Part shown: piece by piece, positions 23,952 through 37,119 of the stretch
How the letters are laid out: every line of letters begins with the position of its first letter
How positions within the stretch are numbered: position 1 is the first letter of the stretch
Assembly: GCA_033980235.1 (NCBI GenBank)
Contig: CM067067.1
Span: 24,180,603-24,244,602 of the forward strand
DNA length: 64,000 bases
Source: Diadema setosum
Taxonomy: Eukaryota > Echinodermata > Echinoidea > Diadematoida > Diadematidae
Reading direction: 5' to 3'
Made by a program: the position numbers and the translations under genes
Notes under the pieces: model-generated
What the model saw: the letters and a program-made list of their open reading frames with translations, nothing else
Told to the model about the DNA's origin: nothing
Databases searched by the model: none

Positions 23952-25440
23952 TAATAATAATGCTCGTTTAAGACTGTCAGATGGAAACTCACGGGTCTAT
24001 CCGGTTAATATTGACGCAAGTTTCCTATTTGGACATGTAGTCACTCATATTTTAAGACAGATTGGGCAATGGGGAAGAAAACGTAACTTTATTTACGCTA
24101 TTATAAGTTCACGCCACGTCACAACGACAACAAAACAAATATGCTCACGACACATGCTAGACATCCGCTGTTTTATTGTGACCAAATCTTACAAAAGCAT
24201 TATGAGCAATACATTTCTTACAGTGCATTACGTTTGAACGTTTGGAAGAAACTTGTAGAGTAATGGGCATATTATAATCGTATTTTCTACCAAACACATC
24301 TCTCGCCGTCATTACTTATGATTCTATGTAGCGAGAGTCACTTTTGAGAAGAAGACGCAAAAAAAAAAAGAAAGAAAGAAGAAAGAGGTGTTATGAGACC
24401 AGACAGTTTCTTGATTAATTTTGAATAATGTATGTCTGTAGTAAATGGAAATTTACCTGTTTTTGATAATTGTACCGTTGTATACATTGATATCAGTAGT
24501 GAAAGTCACATTTTATGTAATCCAACACAGAAAGTGATGCACTCTATAGAAGTCATTGAAATTAATTTTACAATTTAGATACCGCATGGTAAAGTCATTC
24601 ACTGATTTACCTGGTCACTGAAAAAAAAACAACACGCTACGTGAATATAACTATATGAATGATAATAACATTATGTACACGACGCATGTGCCTTAGTCTA
24701 CCTCCATAACATACAAAGTAATCATATGCGTTGTTTTTGTTTTTGTTTCAAACCATATTTTATTTCGATTCCATCATCCATCCTTGATTACAATTGAACA
24801 TTCAGTTGTTTTTGCTAGCTGCGTGACATTTCAAACATATTACAAAATATTACAAAGTAATTCTTAGGACTGTCATTATGTCAATTTCTGATTATTCTAC
24901 TATACACAAATAATACACAGTAACTGCGTCACAAAATGCTCATCCCCACAATAATTATGAAATAATAAAATCAATTCTTGATAATGGGTCAGCAAAACCA
25001 ATATGTATGTACAATACACAATACAATATATACCCATTAACTGCGTTCACATATACTCGTCACAGCAGTAATTATTAAATAATAGAATCAATTATTGTTA
25101 AGGGGTCAACGAAAAGCCTACATACCTGTGTAACCACATAAATACAAAAGCTTTGCAAATGTATATGATCATTGTCTGAACATTCAAATCCATACCTATA
25201 AAACATTGCCCCTCTGAAACATCGCTCACCCGAATCACCCCATCAACATTTCCCACTCTAGGCAGACTCCAGGTATAACTCACTCCAGCACAGATACAAG
25301 CGCATACACCTGTTAAGCACACACACACGCGCGCGCGCACACACAAACACAGAACTTGTTCACCAACAATCAACCACACAACAAACATACACAAAAAGAG
25401 AGAAAAAATACAAATGGTAGCAATAGATGTGGAGTAAGAA
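21528..25440. other. 3' UTR and gene-poor DNA with microsatellites
   Basis: About 3.9 kb. It begins with the probable 3' UTR of the coiled-coil gene. A CA run lies at 23657-23689, a GAT tract merges into an AAT tract at 23882-23971, and CA/CG-rich words lie near 25318-25345. The plus frame over the GAT/AAT tract (poly-Asp then poly-Asn) is a repeat translation. No exon recognised. Confidence 0.5.
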
Positions 25441-25866
25441 TCACCGTGTTATAAATTGATTCCATTTCTTGTCGTGTAAGGCCAGCGCACCTCGTTTCAT
25501 TGCTAATTTCCTTTCTTCTTCTTGACTTTCTAACATTCTTTCTTTAATTTCTCTTATCAATGGGGTCCTGTTCTTTCCCTTCGAAAATACAAATATCATC
25601 CATTTTATCAATAGTATCAAATGGTTTATGAGTTGCCCTTTTCCAATGTCCTGCATTTTAATACCTACATGAACAGATTGTTAATCTAAACTTTGCATCT
25701 GGGGTAAAACAAAAACTTGACTGCACAATTTCCAAATCTGATTAACTTTCCAGTAATCAAAAAACAAATGTTCATAGGTCTCAACCGCAGAATGACAAAA
25801 TGTACATTGATTATCTCCTGCAAAACCAAAAGAAAATAACTTAGCTTTTGTATATATTAACAATGG
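25441..25866 (-). pseudogene. L1/Tx1-type LINE ORF2, C-terminal relic
   Basis: Minus-strand frames carry LIYTKAKLFSFGFAGDNQ followed by CTFCHSAVETYEHLFF, the zinc-finger-like C-x2-C-x(n)-H end found after LINE reverse transcriptases (zf-RVT). A stop and frame change separate it from a basic tail. It continues the element at 26820-29190, from which it is cut off by a plus-strand insertion. Confidence 0.75.
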
Positions 25867-26819
25867 ATTGACAATAAATTTTCCGATTATACAGAAATCA
25901 AACGAGGTGTTCGTCAGGGATGCATCATGTCACCTAGTTTGTTTAATCTATACACAGAATGCATTTTTAAAATCATTGAAGTCATGCCGGGTATTAACGT
26001 TAGTGGAGTAATGATAAATAATCTGAGATATGCGGATGATACTGTGTTGCGGTATAGCTGATAATGAACAAGACCTGCAAACAATTGTTGATGTCATATA
26101 CTGCCAAAGTAAGGCATTTGGCTTGGACATGAATGTGAAAAAGACCAAAACGATGGTAAGATCTCGAAAGGTGGAAATACCAAGGGTAAACATCTCTATC
26201 AGCAACACTCTCCTGGAACAAGTCAGTGAATTCACATATTTAGGACAAAATGTCTATGAAGATGGGAAGAATGGTGGAGAAATTAGGAGAAGAATTGGAA
26301 TGGCTAAAACTAAGTTTACCCACATGAGTAAAGTGTTAACATCAAGGAAGATATCTACTGCAACCAAGCTCAGACTACTAAAATGTTACGTGCATTCAAC
26401 GCTCCTTTACTATTGTGAAACATGGATATTGTACTTGGATGATATGAAAAGGCTGGCTGCATTCGAAATGTGGATATTCAGACGCCTGGGCCGTATATCA
26501 TGGTCAGACAGGAAAACAAATCAGTATGTTCTAGATCAACTGAATGTCAAAAAAACCTTGATGAAAGACATTAAATCAAGAAAACTCAAATATTTTGGCC
26601 TTGTTAAAAGACATCAGAACATCCAAAAAAGTGTACCGGAAGGGATTATAGAAGGCAGGAGATGCAGAGGACGCCAGCGCAGTGTGTGGTGTAACAACAT
26701 AAAGGAGTGGACAGGAAAGAGTGTGGCCGCATGTAGTAAGGCGGCCATGAACAGAACAGAGTGGAGGTCCATAGTCGCCAACCTTCGGCCTGAAGACGGC
26801 ACTTTAAAAAAAAAAGAAG
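25867..26819 (+). mobile_element. 5'-truncated LINE inserted into another LINE
   Basis: Starts inside a reverse transcriptase: EIKRGVRQGCIMSPSLFNLY then NLRYADDTVL (catalytic YADD). A frameshift follows near 26040. The long open frame to about 26805 encodes the thumb and C-terminal part (YCETWILYLDDMKRLAAFEM, RKLKYFGLVKRH). It ends in a poly-A run at about 26805-26815. The insertion lies opposite to and inside the L1-type relic. Clade is uncertain. Confidence 0.78.
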
Positions 26820-29190
26820 TATTATATTACTCCATACAACATTTCATCTTGAAATTCACGCAGCTTACAATCAAGAATAGACTTCCGAGGCCTTAGAAAA
26901 ATCAATCTAATATCTATTTCCTCGAAATTATATAAACCAATTAAATTATTAAATGCTGATGATGTTTCAATTCCATCCCTCATCAATGCTTTATAAATAA
27001 GTTTTGATGTTATATCCTGTATATGATATATTTTATTCTGCAAATAAAATTCAATTTTCAATTGAGTATCCTCCATATTCATTTCTCGTTTTAATGTAAC
27101 CTTCCATGATGACGGTATAAAAAAGCTAAAAATATTTCATACATTTTACCAATCATTTCTTCACTAAATCCTTATCTTAAAAACTCTCTTCTCAACTTAA
27201 ATTCCCCATTTACATCTACCAAGTGATGAACTTTATATACATTCCTTAAGGAATAACTCTTTATCAAATATTGTATATCCATCATTCAAAATAAATTCAT
27301 TATTGAAAATTGCCTCATTCCTTTTTTAATCAACTTTCAGAATCAAACTCCTACTTTCCATCCAAACCTACAACATATCATTATAAAATTCTGGTAAAGT
27401 TGACTTCAACAACCCTAAAAATCGCCGTAATATAAAAATCAGAATATCTCCCACCGATTTAGTGAAAAACTTAAAACATAACTTCCACTTCATATACTAT
27501 GATCCCCTAAAATCAAACGCCTAATCCACATAATTCTTTGTGCTTTAACAGACACTCGAAAATTAATGAACTTTAACCTTCCCCAATCATAATCTAAAAA
27601 CAAAATGTTCCTTTTATTTTATTTCTTCCCCTCGAAATAAAATCAAACACTACCTTATCTAACACCAAATCCAATCAGGTGTTCTCATGAGTGAAGAAAT
27701 ATAAATCACCTTTGGTAAAACAAAAAGCTTTACTAACTGAACTTTTCCCATCAGCGTTAAATCCCTCTGTTTCCACCATGATAATAATCTCTTTATCTTA
27801 CTCAAAATCTCCTTATAATTCATAGCTTCTTTAACATCAGGGTTCAAAGAAAAATAATTATGTTCCTAATATTTCAACCATATGTTCTACTCTACCGAAA
27901 GGCAACGCACATTCATCCCTCGGAATACCTAATAACAACACATAGGGCTATGTTCTCTCATTATTAACTTTTAACCGGAAATTTGATAAAAGGCCTCAAA
28001 TAATTTTTTAACCTCCTCAACAGAATTTCGATCCTTAAGAAATAAAGTAACATCATCAGCATAAAGAATTTGTTTAATTTCAACATTATCAACCATTAAC
28101 CCATGAATATTAGAATTCTTCCTTATTGCTTGTGCCAAAATTTCAATACACATAATGAATAAATACGGGGATAAAGGATCTTCTTGCCTTACCCCCTTCT
28201 CTATTGGGAAATAACCAGTAGACTCCTTGCCGTTTATAACACAACTACAACTATTCAAATACATTATTTCAATCCAATTATATAACATTGGTCCAAAACC
28301 AATATATTCAAAACTTTTTGCAAAAATGTATGACGGATCGAATCGAAAGCTTTCTCAAAATCGATTGCAAACATATAACCAGGTAAGCCACGGCTAGATG
28401 TACAAAAAATCAAATCATCAATCAATCGAATAGCCTCTCCAATATTTCTTCCTTCTAAATCCAACTTATCAACATTAATTATTTCATGCAAAACATGCTT
28501 AATAGGGTTTGACAAAACTTTCGCAAGTATCTTGTAATCTACATTCAATAATGAAATAGGCCTGTAATTCTTTATGTATAAAGGATCTGGGCCTTCCTTA
28601 TGAATCAAAGTAATTACACCTTGTTTTTGAGAAGCAGACAATTCTCTTCTATTATATGCCTCATTAAAACTTTCCAACACCACATCCCCTATTACTGACC
28701 AGAATGTAATATAAAATTCTATCATTTTCTGGAGATTTATTTAACTTCATCTGATTCAAAATAATTTCACGTTCTCTTTTAGAAATATCCCCCTCACAGG
28801 ATTGAATAGAATCCCTACTTAATGTTGGCAAATTTTGAAAAAAAAAATATCTATTACCAAATGTATAAAAATCAAAATTCTCAGAATGAAGGTTAATATA
28901 AACCCTTTTTATTTCTCTAATTATTTACTTAGAATCAAAAAATACCTCATCGTTAATACATACACTTTTAACAATCATTTTCCTCTTATTCAATTTCATT
29001 AACTGTTTAAAATAAGATGAATCACCTTCTCCACCTTCATACCACAAAGCTCTTGAACGAATTTTTATTCCTTCATTTACATAACCATAACACCTGCCAT
29101 CAACATTTACTGCGCATGCAGAACGAGCTATCTGTGTCGACTCGTTATCAGCGGTTGAGGGCGACAAACATGATAGACTGGTTACCAATA
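26820..29190 (-). pseudogene. L1/Tx1-type LINE ORF2 relic (reverse transcriptase)
   Basis: In minus-strand order: an IRSRALWYEGGEGDSSYFKQ linker (about 29090-28930); NYRPISLLNVDYKILAKVLS and FAIDFEKAFDSI (RT fingers and palm, 28725-28264); GVRQEDPLSPYLF and ILYADDVTLFL (catalytic YADD, about 28190-28030); LMGKVQLVKLFVLPKVIY (thumb, about 27750); and CKLREFQDEMLYGVI at the insertion edge (about 26825). Frames are broken by several stops and shifts, so it is dead. The endonuclease half is missing. Confidence 0.85.
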
Positions 29191-29761
29191 GGAGGGGTCA
29201 TTGACTAAATCTACTAATACAAGAGGGTTTTCAGTGGTATTACAAGAGAGCTGCAATACAAGAGAGCTTCAAAAGACAGATACTTCCCATTGCTTCCATC
29301 TGCATGCAATCATTACACACCAACTGGGTTATGTAACAATCCCTTCCAATAGAACAAACAAAAAAAAACGACAAACATTCCTTAATACAGCGCAGTTTGT
29401 TCTAACTCGCTTAACTTAACTGTATCTTGTGTTAAAACAAGAACGTTTCCATTTACAACAGATTGTAGTCAAAAGTAGGTATTCTACGATGAACCTAATT
29501 AACACATAGGCTGTTACCTGATGACGAGGAATAATGATGTCTAAAAACATGATACTCAACCTCTGTTGTCCAAGAACATTCGGTTAGAGGAAGAAAGAAA
29601 AAAAAAACTTTGTATGAGTTTAATACTGCCATAATCAACCAACAAAATATTTCTGTCTCGGTTACGAGGACTTGCTGTGCACATTAGAGAACATTATTGT
29701 TAACAATCAACGCACGGGCTGTTGCCCGATGACGAGGAAAATGGCAATTAGATCAGAAGAA
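29191..29761. other. No gene seen
   Basis: AT-rich spacer between two LINE relics. A pair of related words, GGCTGTTACCTGATGACGAGG near 29510 and GGCTGTTGCCCGATGACGAGG near 29717, are direct repeats about 207 bp apart. Otherwise nothing was recognised. Confidence 0.4.
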
Positions 29762-30930
29762 AAAATAATAATAATACAGGGTATTTATAATGCGCCAGTT
29801 CCACATAGTTAACATGCTCAAGGCGCAGTAGAAGAAGTAAGTTATGAAATACAAAAATCCTTACACAAACATGCACATGAAAATGAATGACACAATAATG
29901 ATAATGAATAAATATACATCATAATATACAATTCTACTGGAAAATGGTCATGAACAAATGAGTTTTGAGGGCAACTTTAAAGGAGTCAACATTCGAAATG
30001 TGACGGATAGCTTGAGGCAACTGATTCCACAGGTAAGGTCCAGCATGTGCAAACGACCGATCCCCCCATGATTTCTTCGTTTTTGGAACAACAAGCAATC
30101 TACTATCAGATGACCTTAAACATCTGGAAGGATTATAAAATGTCAGTAAATTAACATTGTACTCTGGGGCAGATCCATGTATGCAATGAAAAACAAATAG
30201 TAATAGTTTAAATACAATGCGAGATTCAACAGGTAACCAATGCAATGAGGACAAAACAGGGGTAATGTGAGTATTTCTCCTGGTAAGGGTAACAACGCGG
30301 GCTGCTGAATTTTGCAATTGTTGTAACCGTGAAAGTTGAGATTGTGGTAGCTGAAATAGGAGTGCATTACCAAAGTCAAGTCGTGATGATATAAGAGCAT
30401 GAACTATTTTTTCTGTGGCTGAACGAGTTAAATACTTGCGAATAATGCCCAAATTGCGTAACTGATATCTCACGGATTTACAGACAGCAGAGATCTGAAC
30501 AGACATGGACATTGTAGAATCAAATAATACTCCAAGATTTCTACATGATTTAGATGGAGCAATAACCACATCATTGTCAACCGTCAAAGAAGGAAGACTA
30601 ACCTTGTCAAGTAGAACCTTGGAACCAATAAATAACAACTGTGACTTTTCCTGATTTAACTTCAATGAATGCGAGCTCATCCACTTTTTGATATCATGGA
30701 TGCAAGCCTCAATTTTCTGAATGATGTCAACGACATTTGTTTGGGTAGGTAGAAATGATGTATATATCTGGATATCATCAGCATAACAATGATAGTTAAA
30801 AGAGTGACAATGTAAAATGTAAAAAAACCTCTGTAACTCAGAAACCTGTTTCAAAATCCTGTTAATATTACTTACAAAACTGTTGCACCAACTGTTGCTC
30901 TTCAATACTGGACTAGCTTGAAACAAGAAA
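29762..30930 (-). mobile_element. CR1-type LINE, long open 3' end
   Basis: An open frame of 330 codons (30926-29934) covers the second half of the RT with YADDIQIY, then LNQEKSQLLFIGS, SRLDFGNALLFQLPQSQLSR, LQNSAARVVTL, LSSLHWLPVESRIVFKLLLF and the conserved C-terminus (GDRSFAHAGPYLWNQLPQAI). That is the typical CR1 order. The 3' UTR reaches an AATAATAATA tail near 29762-29776. The 5' part is absent; a poly-C tract follows at 30980. The uninterrupted frame suggests a fairly recent copy. Confidence 0.85.
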
Positions 30931-30979
30931 TCGTTGATGGACCCTATGCGTAAGACTTTTATTTTGTTGTAGTTACTGA

Positions 30980-31028
30980 CCCCTCCCCCCCCCCCCCCTC
31001 CCCCCCCCCTCCCCCCCCCCCCCCCCTC
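30980..31028. repeat. Poly-C tract
   Basis: Nearly pure C with a few T interruptions, just upstream of a lectin exon. Length may be unreliable in the assembly. Confidence 0.9.
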
Positions 31029-31170
31029 TCCCGGACTTTCTAATCCATCCCTTCTTTAAACGTTTAAAGATACAATGTGTCTGAGAATGCTGAGAAGAGT
31101 TAAAGTTGGGTCTGTTAGTGTTCTCGGAATGACAAAGTTTAAACTCTGCCTCTGTTCACCCTTCCTGCAG

Positions 31171-31286
31171 GGATGGATAAAATACATGTCCACGTGTTAT
31201 CAGATGTTTGGAGACAAGCTCTCGTGGATCAATGCCCGGGACAGCTGCATCGTCATGGGTGGCAAATTGGCAACAATGAACAACAA
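31171..31286 (+). CDS. C-type lectin-like domain exon (orphan)
   Basis: The acceptor is CACCCTTCCTGCAG and the donor AACAA|GTAAAT. The 116-nt exon reads GWIKYMSTCYQMFGDKLSWI then NARDSCIVMGGKLATMNN. The GW-x-CY-F-LxW-A-C-xxxGGxLAxM pattern is the first third of a C-type lectin fold, with two conserved cysteines. It exits in phase 2. Neither the exon with the WIGL core nor the carbohydrate/Ca-binding loop is visible in the next 2 kb. It is either part of a gene with distant exons or an exon stranded among LINEs. Confidence 0.65.
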
Positions 31287-32302
31287 GTAAATACACTAAG
31301 CCATCAATTTCTCTCGTAATTCAATAGTTATGATGTTTCTTGTAATAGCTTCTCCTTTTTTTAATTCTTTCAATTCTCTCCAGAGTCCATACAATTCACA
31401 TTAAAAAGTAACAATTCTGTATGTATAATATAACTGAGTAAGCAAACATTGGCCAAACATCGCCTTTCTCTAATGATGTGAAAAGGGAAGAATGATCCAA
31501 CAATATGAACATCAGAATTCAAACATGAAGCAGAAACCTTTCAAGAACTGTTAAAAATGCCTAGCCCTATCTCAGGTAAGAATAATAAAAATGTTAAAAC
31601 ATAATTTCGCTAATTGTAGAACTCTAAAACTGCGAGAAAACTAATCGGGTTTCTTGGGAAGCAGTTCTCATACATGTCATTGTTCCTGTTAACATAGGAG
31701 TTTTTGGATGTAGTTTTGACGATATGCTCGTTCCCTTCCCCCCCCCCCCCCCCCCATTATTAGGCCTACAGAGTTCATTAATTCATTGCCACATGATCTC
31801 TTAAAGATTCTCCACTGGATTTGCACCGCTTACCAAAGGTGATACAATGAAATATCCTTGCAAAACCAACAAAACGGCTCCATCTTATAGTCACAAACAG
31901 TTGATGTACACATTACACATCGTGTCACACTCCTCCATACTTATATTACAGGCTCAACGCCATCATAATTACAAACACACGCAATGACAGTCCATAACTT
32001 CCGACCGCAAGCTAACTCTTAACATCACATTAAAAAACAAAGAAACTGAATCAACGGAGAAATGAGTCTATGACATCATCGCAAGTTTCCTGCATTCATT
32101 CTTATGATACAAATGTACATTTATATCTGATTTCTTTGAGACAAAATTGATTTCCTCGCCAAAACCCATAAGCCAACCTTCAGCCAATTTCAATGGCAGC
32201 GTTAATAATGATCTCCCATAGGATGTATATCCCAAAAACTATTTCAGACAAAATTCCAATTTTTAATTTCCTCTTTATGGGGTTCTTTCTTATTTGTATA
32301 TC

Positions 32303-32337
<35 letters not shown>

Positions 32338-33214
32338 CAAACTCATAAAACAATTCCTCACCATCAAAAATGTATGCTAAATGCGTTTTATATTCCCAGC
32401 ACAAACATAATGATAATATCGGATGTCGCAAAAAACACGAAAAAAAAAAACCCAAAACAATTACTTATCCTTTATTATAACAAATTTCTGCTTTCCATAT
32501 TCATTCCCATTTTGGCGATGAAATCTCTTCTCCCATCTAAAATACCAGATAATAAATGATCTAGCTCATCGTCTGGGTTCATCTATACCCTTAAACTAAA
32601 TACTGATATCACATTCATTTTCTTATTACCAAAACTGGCCCGCCACTAGGTGTATGGAGCATTATAACTTCTGCCATTCATATTAATCTATTTTCATTAT
32701 TTCCATCACATTACAAATATCCTCTTAAGTTAATCATAAGTTCCAATTTTCAATATTAAAAAAAAAAAAATCTGCTTAAATAACATTTTCCCTTGTCAAA
32801 GTAAGGAAGCCATCTACCTCTTCTCCAAACATTATATCAGGCAACCAGTGAATTTCCCTATCCATTCACTCACACATGCATAATTGTATACATGTATCTA
32901 TATGTTATCTATATCGACTCGATGGATTTGCCAGATATCGCTATATTCTTGCGGACACCACAAGGAAAAGAAAAATTGCCAAAATAAATAGATAGATAAA
33001 TTACTAAACAATAAAAGTCATCCCGACAACTCTAGAGAACAACTATAGCATACATGCATCCGCAAAGCTGCCTCAAAATATTAACAAAATTACAGAACAT
33101 GAACATGAAACAAACTCGTTGTAATCAAAATAATTATACAAACTATCCCTTTTTTTCCAGGAAATTATCAAGCTTGCCTCCCCCCAAGTCTTTTCCTCCA
33201 TGAGAGAAAAAAAA

Positions 33215-33253
<39 letters not shown>

Positions 33254-33434
33254 AGTAACCCTTTACTGACTAGACATCGAAACCTAGCCACTTGGTGTCA
33301 GTGAGCACACAATATATCGCATCATTTTCTGTGAATACAATAACTCTAAATCTACATCGCAGATTTCGCTTCTGACCATGTATGCAACAAACATATTCCT
33401 TATGCCATAACTAAATCAAGTGTTTAATACTGCT
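31287..33434. other. No gene recognised; repeat-rich
   Basis: Contains poly-C (about 31739-31755), a TA run (about 32306-32333), a TG run (about 33227-33253) and AT-rich sequence. Short minus-strand words near 32510 (GMNMESRNLL) recall LINE sequence at 27350, suggesting more decayed L1-type DNA. No remaining lectin exons seen. Confidence 0.4.
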
Positions 33435-34655
33435 CTACTGCAAACTCACGAGACCTCTTGTACCATTGCTGTTGTCTCCATATAAATCATACTTGGGCTG
33501 TTTGAGTTGGGGTCCGCATCGCTGGCGAATGCAGTTCCCAGCTTTCTGCTGATGATTCTCTCTCATCTCGATCTCGTAGCCGGGCCCGCTCTCCTGTAAT
33601 TCCCGTGACAAAACTTTCCTGCTGCTCTTTCCGTAGCCACACGCGATCCACATAAAGCTTGGTCGGTTCACTTCGTGAGAAATACAATGTATGCTAATTT
33701 CCCCGCGCTTCTCGCCGCTTTCAGGGCTGGAATCTGGCTTTGTCGCTCTTCTCTCACTCGTTTCGGCAGGTCGTCTGTGATGAACATCTTGTCCCCGTTG
33801 CCTTTCAGATTCCGGGCGTGCTACTGAATCAGCACCTTGTCCGCAAATTTCTCATATCTGGCTTTGATGGGGTTTGGTTGATTCACTGAGGGGACCCGAT
33901 GAGCTCTCTGGTGTTCTATTCCCCTTGCTACGTCAGGAGGAATTTTCAGCTTCTGGACGTAAAGTCATGCAAAAGTTCATCCTCATTCTCCTCCGATTTC
34001 CGTGAAATGCCAAGGAAACGAAGTTTTCCCGTGCTATACATATGTCGCTAGTCGGTCGATTTCCTCATATCTTAGATCTGTAGCCATCATTTTGTACGTT
34101 CAGTAGTTTATAGCCTACAGTATTCTATTTGTACTTGCCAGTTTTTATTACAGTATTATATTCTGTGTATTGTAACTATGTATATAGCCCTTGTATTATA
34201 TGTTTGAACATGTGTTGTACTCTCATACCCCTGAAGGGGATCGACAGAGATAATAAAATATCAAATATCAAATATCAAATATCAAATTATTCTGTCCTTC
34301 TCTTTAAACTCCTTCTGCAGCCCAGCCACTTTCTCCTTTAAAACTTCCGTTTCCTGACTTTGGTAGTTGAGAGAATCTCCATGATTTCTTGCAGACTCTC
34401 CGAAATCTCTTTCCCGTGGTCTTCCAACTTTTTCTCAAAGTCTTGTAACTTTCCGTCAATCTTTCGAATGTGGTTTTCAAGGAGGGCACGGATTGACGGC
34501 ATAGACTCAACACATTCCGGGCTATGGGGTGAACATGGTGAATTCGGTCTCGGCCTCTTCGTCACTGCCGTGGGTTTCGGCGCTGTGGTTTTGGGCACCA
34601 CCGACCTTGCAGCAGACATCCGCGTACCTGTTGCCATGTCTACCGTAACTTGCAT
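33435..34655 (-). pseudogene. L1-type ORF1 relic
   Basis: The minus strand begins with a Pro/Thr-rich region, then a coiled coil (LENHIRKIDGKLQDFEKKLE; EVLKEKVAGLQKEFKEKD after a frameshift). After an interruption it carries an RRM/CTD-like stretch with RFLGI, SEENEDELL, PDVARGIEHQRAHRVPSVNQ and AARSAGKLAYIVF. This order is that of L1 ORF1 proteins. Several frameshifts and stops make it non-functional. Whether it belonged with the ORF2 relic at 25.4-29.2 kb is unclear. Confidence 0.7.
34085..34291 (+). mobile_element. Retroelement 3' end with (ATCAAAT)n tail
   Basis: Plus-strand insertion interrupting the L1-type ORF1 relic. The distal part reads CCCCTGAAGGGGATCGACAG followed by AATAAAATATCAAATATC and about four copies of a 7-bp ATCAAAT unit. 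Such a tail marks the 3' end of a LINE or SINE. No coding part is kept. Confidence 0.65.
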
Positions 34656-37086
34656 TAAAGTCTGTGGGAGGAAGTACGTCCTTACTCGTCGAATGTCATA
34701 GTCATAGTCATAGAGTAAGTTGTAAGAGCGTGTAATTGATCAAATTCTAGTGAGGTATTTTCTCAACTATGGAATTATGATATCAGCCAGTCCATTGATC
34801 AAAATGTGATACCACTAGATGGTTAATTTTACGCAAACAATACGCAGAATAGTATGAAGTGGATAAAATAAAACATGAAATAAGTTGAGGGGTATAATAT
34901 GTTTGTTTTCTTTTTCACAAAAGAGAGGTATCCTAGTCGATGTTGTTGAAAATGCAAATGAGGTTTGATGTTGATGTCATCAGCTCATAAGCGTCCCATT
35001 GAACTGCTCACCAATTCAACTCTATTTTCTTCTCTCTTTTTTTTTTAATGTACCTAACGTTTGACGGATATACTGCAGTTGCTGAATATTATCGATAAGA
35101 AAAAACAAACAAACAATCAAACATTATTCGGATTTAAAAATTGCGTCAGTCTAGAGAAGTATTAATAGGTGATGACATCATTACCTCGATCAATTTGCCT
35201 TTGTGGTTAAAAACAGCATGGCCAGCAAAACAAAGCGAAAACTTTACATAATTACTGCCGTTTCATCCTATTTGCTTTATTTTCCTATATAGATTTAAGC
35301 ACACTTGAACAACATGTGCGTTTGCACATTCAATTTCACCGTGTGATACAAGGAATATTGCATTTATGTACATGATTTCCCATAAACATGTAACAGTAAC
35401 ACATGAAACAATCTTATTTGTTATCGCGTGCAATATCTTGCAGTCTTGTTTTGATTACTGTATTCTTTGCTTGGAATGTGCTCGTTAAATCATTCGTCTT
35501 ACTCGGAGATTTATAAACAAACCTCTTAAACATTAAGCATATTTTCAGATAATGTAAAATTTCACACCTTGTATATTTTTATCTTTCTTGAATTTTGAAG
35601 AGAAAAAATGAAAAATGCGATGACCTTTACCATTCCACAAAATCAGCGGTGATTGTCGAGTTCATTCCTAGCTCCATTATGTTCGTTGAGATTAACAGTT
35701 ACGTTCAGTATTCAAATACAGACAGTGACAGAGGAAGAACCAACTCCGCTTTCCTTGCGTGGAAATCTTTGTGGGCGATATAAGGTTATAGATCATAAAA
35801 TGTCCTTCAAAAGATCGGTCTTGAACAATTATTTTGTCATACTACAGAATACAACATACTTCACGTTATACTTTGTATTTACCTATTGTATTTACCTATG
35901 AGCTGAGCAGAAAGAAAGAAGAGAAAAAGGCAAAAACGAACTTCATATAACTTTTTCTTATCATAATTATCCATGACTATTAAACGAAGAATTCATTAAT
36001 TCAGTTGACGACGACTTTTTTTCTCCCACGAGTCGACTTGATTCATTTCGTGTCGGCGTTGATCGAAGTCATATCACTGCAGTGCTAAAAATGGGAGTCG
36101 TAATCTTCAAAGTAAAAACGCAAAACGGAAACGCCAAATTGATTACAATTTCTGATGAAGAAGAAATGAGAAGCAATATATTGTTAAAGAGCGCAAATTT
36201 GGATTTCTAAAACACATACACACATAGACGCATGTACACACACACACACACACACATGTATGTAGACATTCATTTTGCGGGTACTTTCTAATAAGCCAGT
36301 TCGGGGTTCCAGTTTGAGCATGAGCAGAAAAAGGTCATTTGTACCGAGAGACAGGTTGATTTTTAATTTCACTTAGATAAGCATCTGTAATGCTATGATT
36401 ATTCATGGAATCCCTATAAATGGTGCCTGCCAGTACATCCACCTGACAGCAAGCCTGGTATTTGGCAATGTTAACAGAAAAAGTTTGTTAATGTATTCAA
36501 AACAGCACAATGAAATAGATGCTTCCCAAAGTGTTGACTGGCAAACCATTCTGGTCACTTCATCTACACAGGTTCATTCTTTGTTAGAATACGAGTTCCA
36601 TAAATTGTTATGTTGGGCAAGCTGCTACATTATGTCGCTTTGAAATGAGTGAAGTGCCTAACCAACTGAGAAAAATGAAAGGTCATTTGTACCCATGTGC
36701 ACATGAGCTATCTCCGAACTGGCTTATTCGTTTACCTAAAAATCACAAAACAGAACGACCTATAAAAGCAGTGCGTAAATTTATACCATGTTAGAGTTAA
36801 ATAGAAAATAGTGCGGTGCATTTTCATATTGTATTTTCTAATCTTTGGTCTGTTTTTCTGATATTATAGCATAAAGACGTTTTGTTTAACCACCTGTTAT
36901 TGTGAGTGAGAAAGTTGCTCTATGAAATGATAATATTGCCGAGTTATTATCATGGTGCTAACAAACGACAACTAAGGTTTGTTTTTTTTTTTTTTTCTAT
37001 TTTGGTTTTTCATGTATCCGAGCCAAAAACGAGCTTTTAAAAAGCTTTGTCGCTTTCTCTATACACCTCCTGATTTGGAGGGGGAC

Positions 37087-37119
<33 letters not shown>

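Noticed and set aside
23815..24237. 140-codon plus frame with poly-Asp/poly-Asn
   Set aside because: The core is a GAT/AAT microsatellite; flanks show no homology or splice signals.
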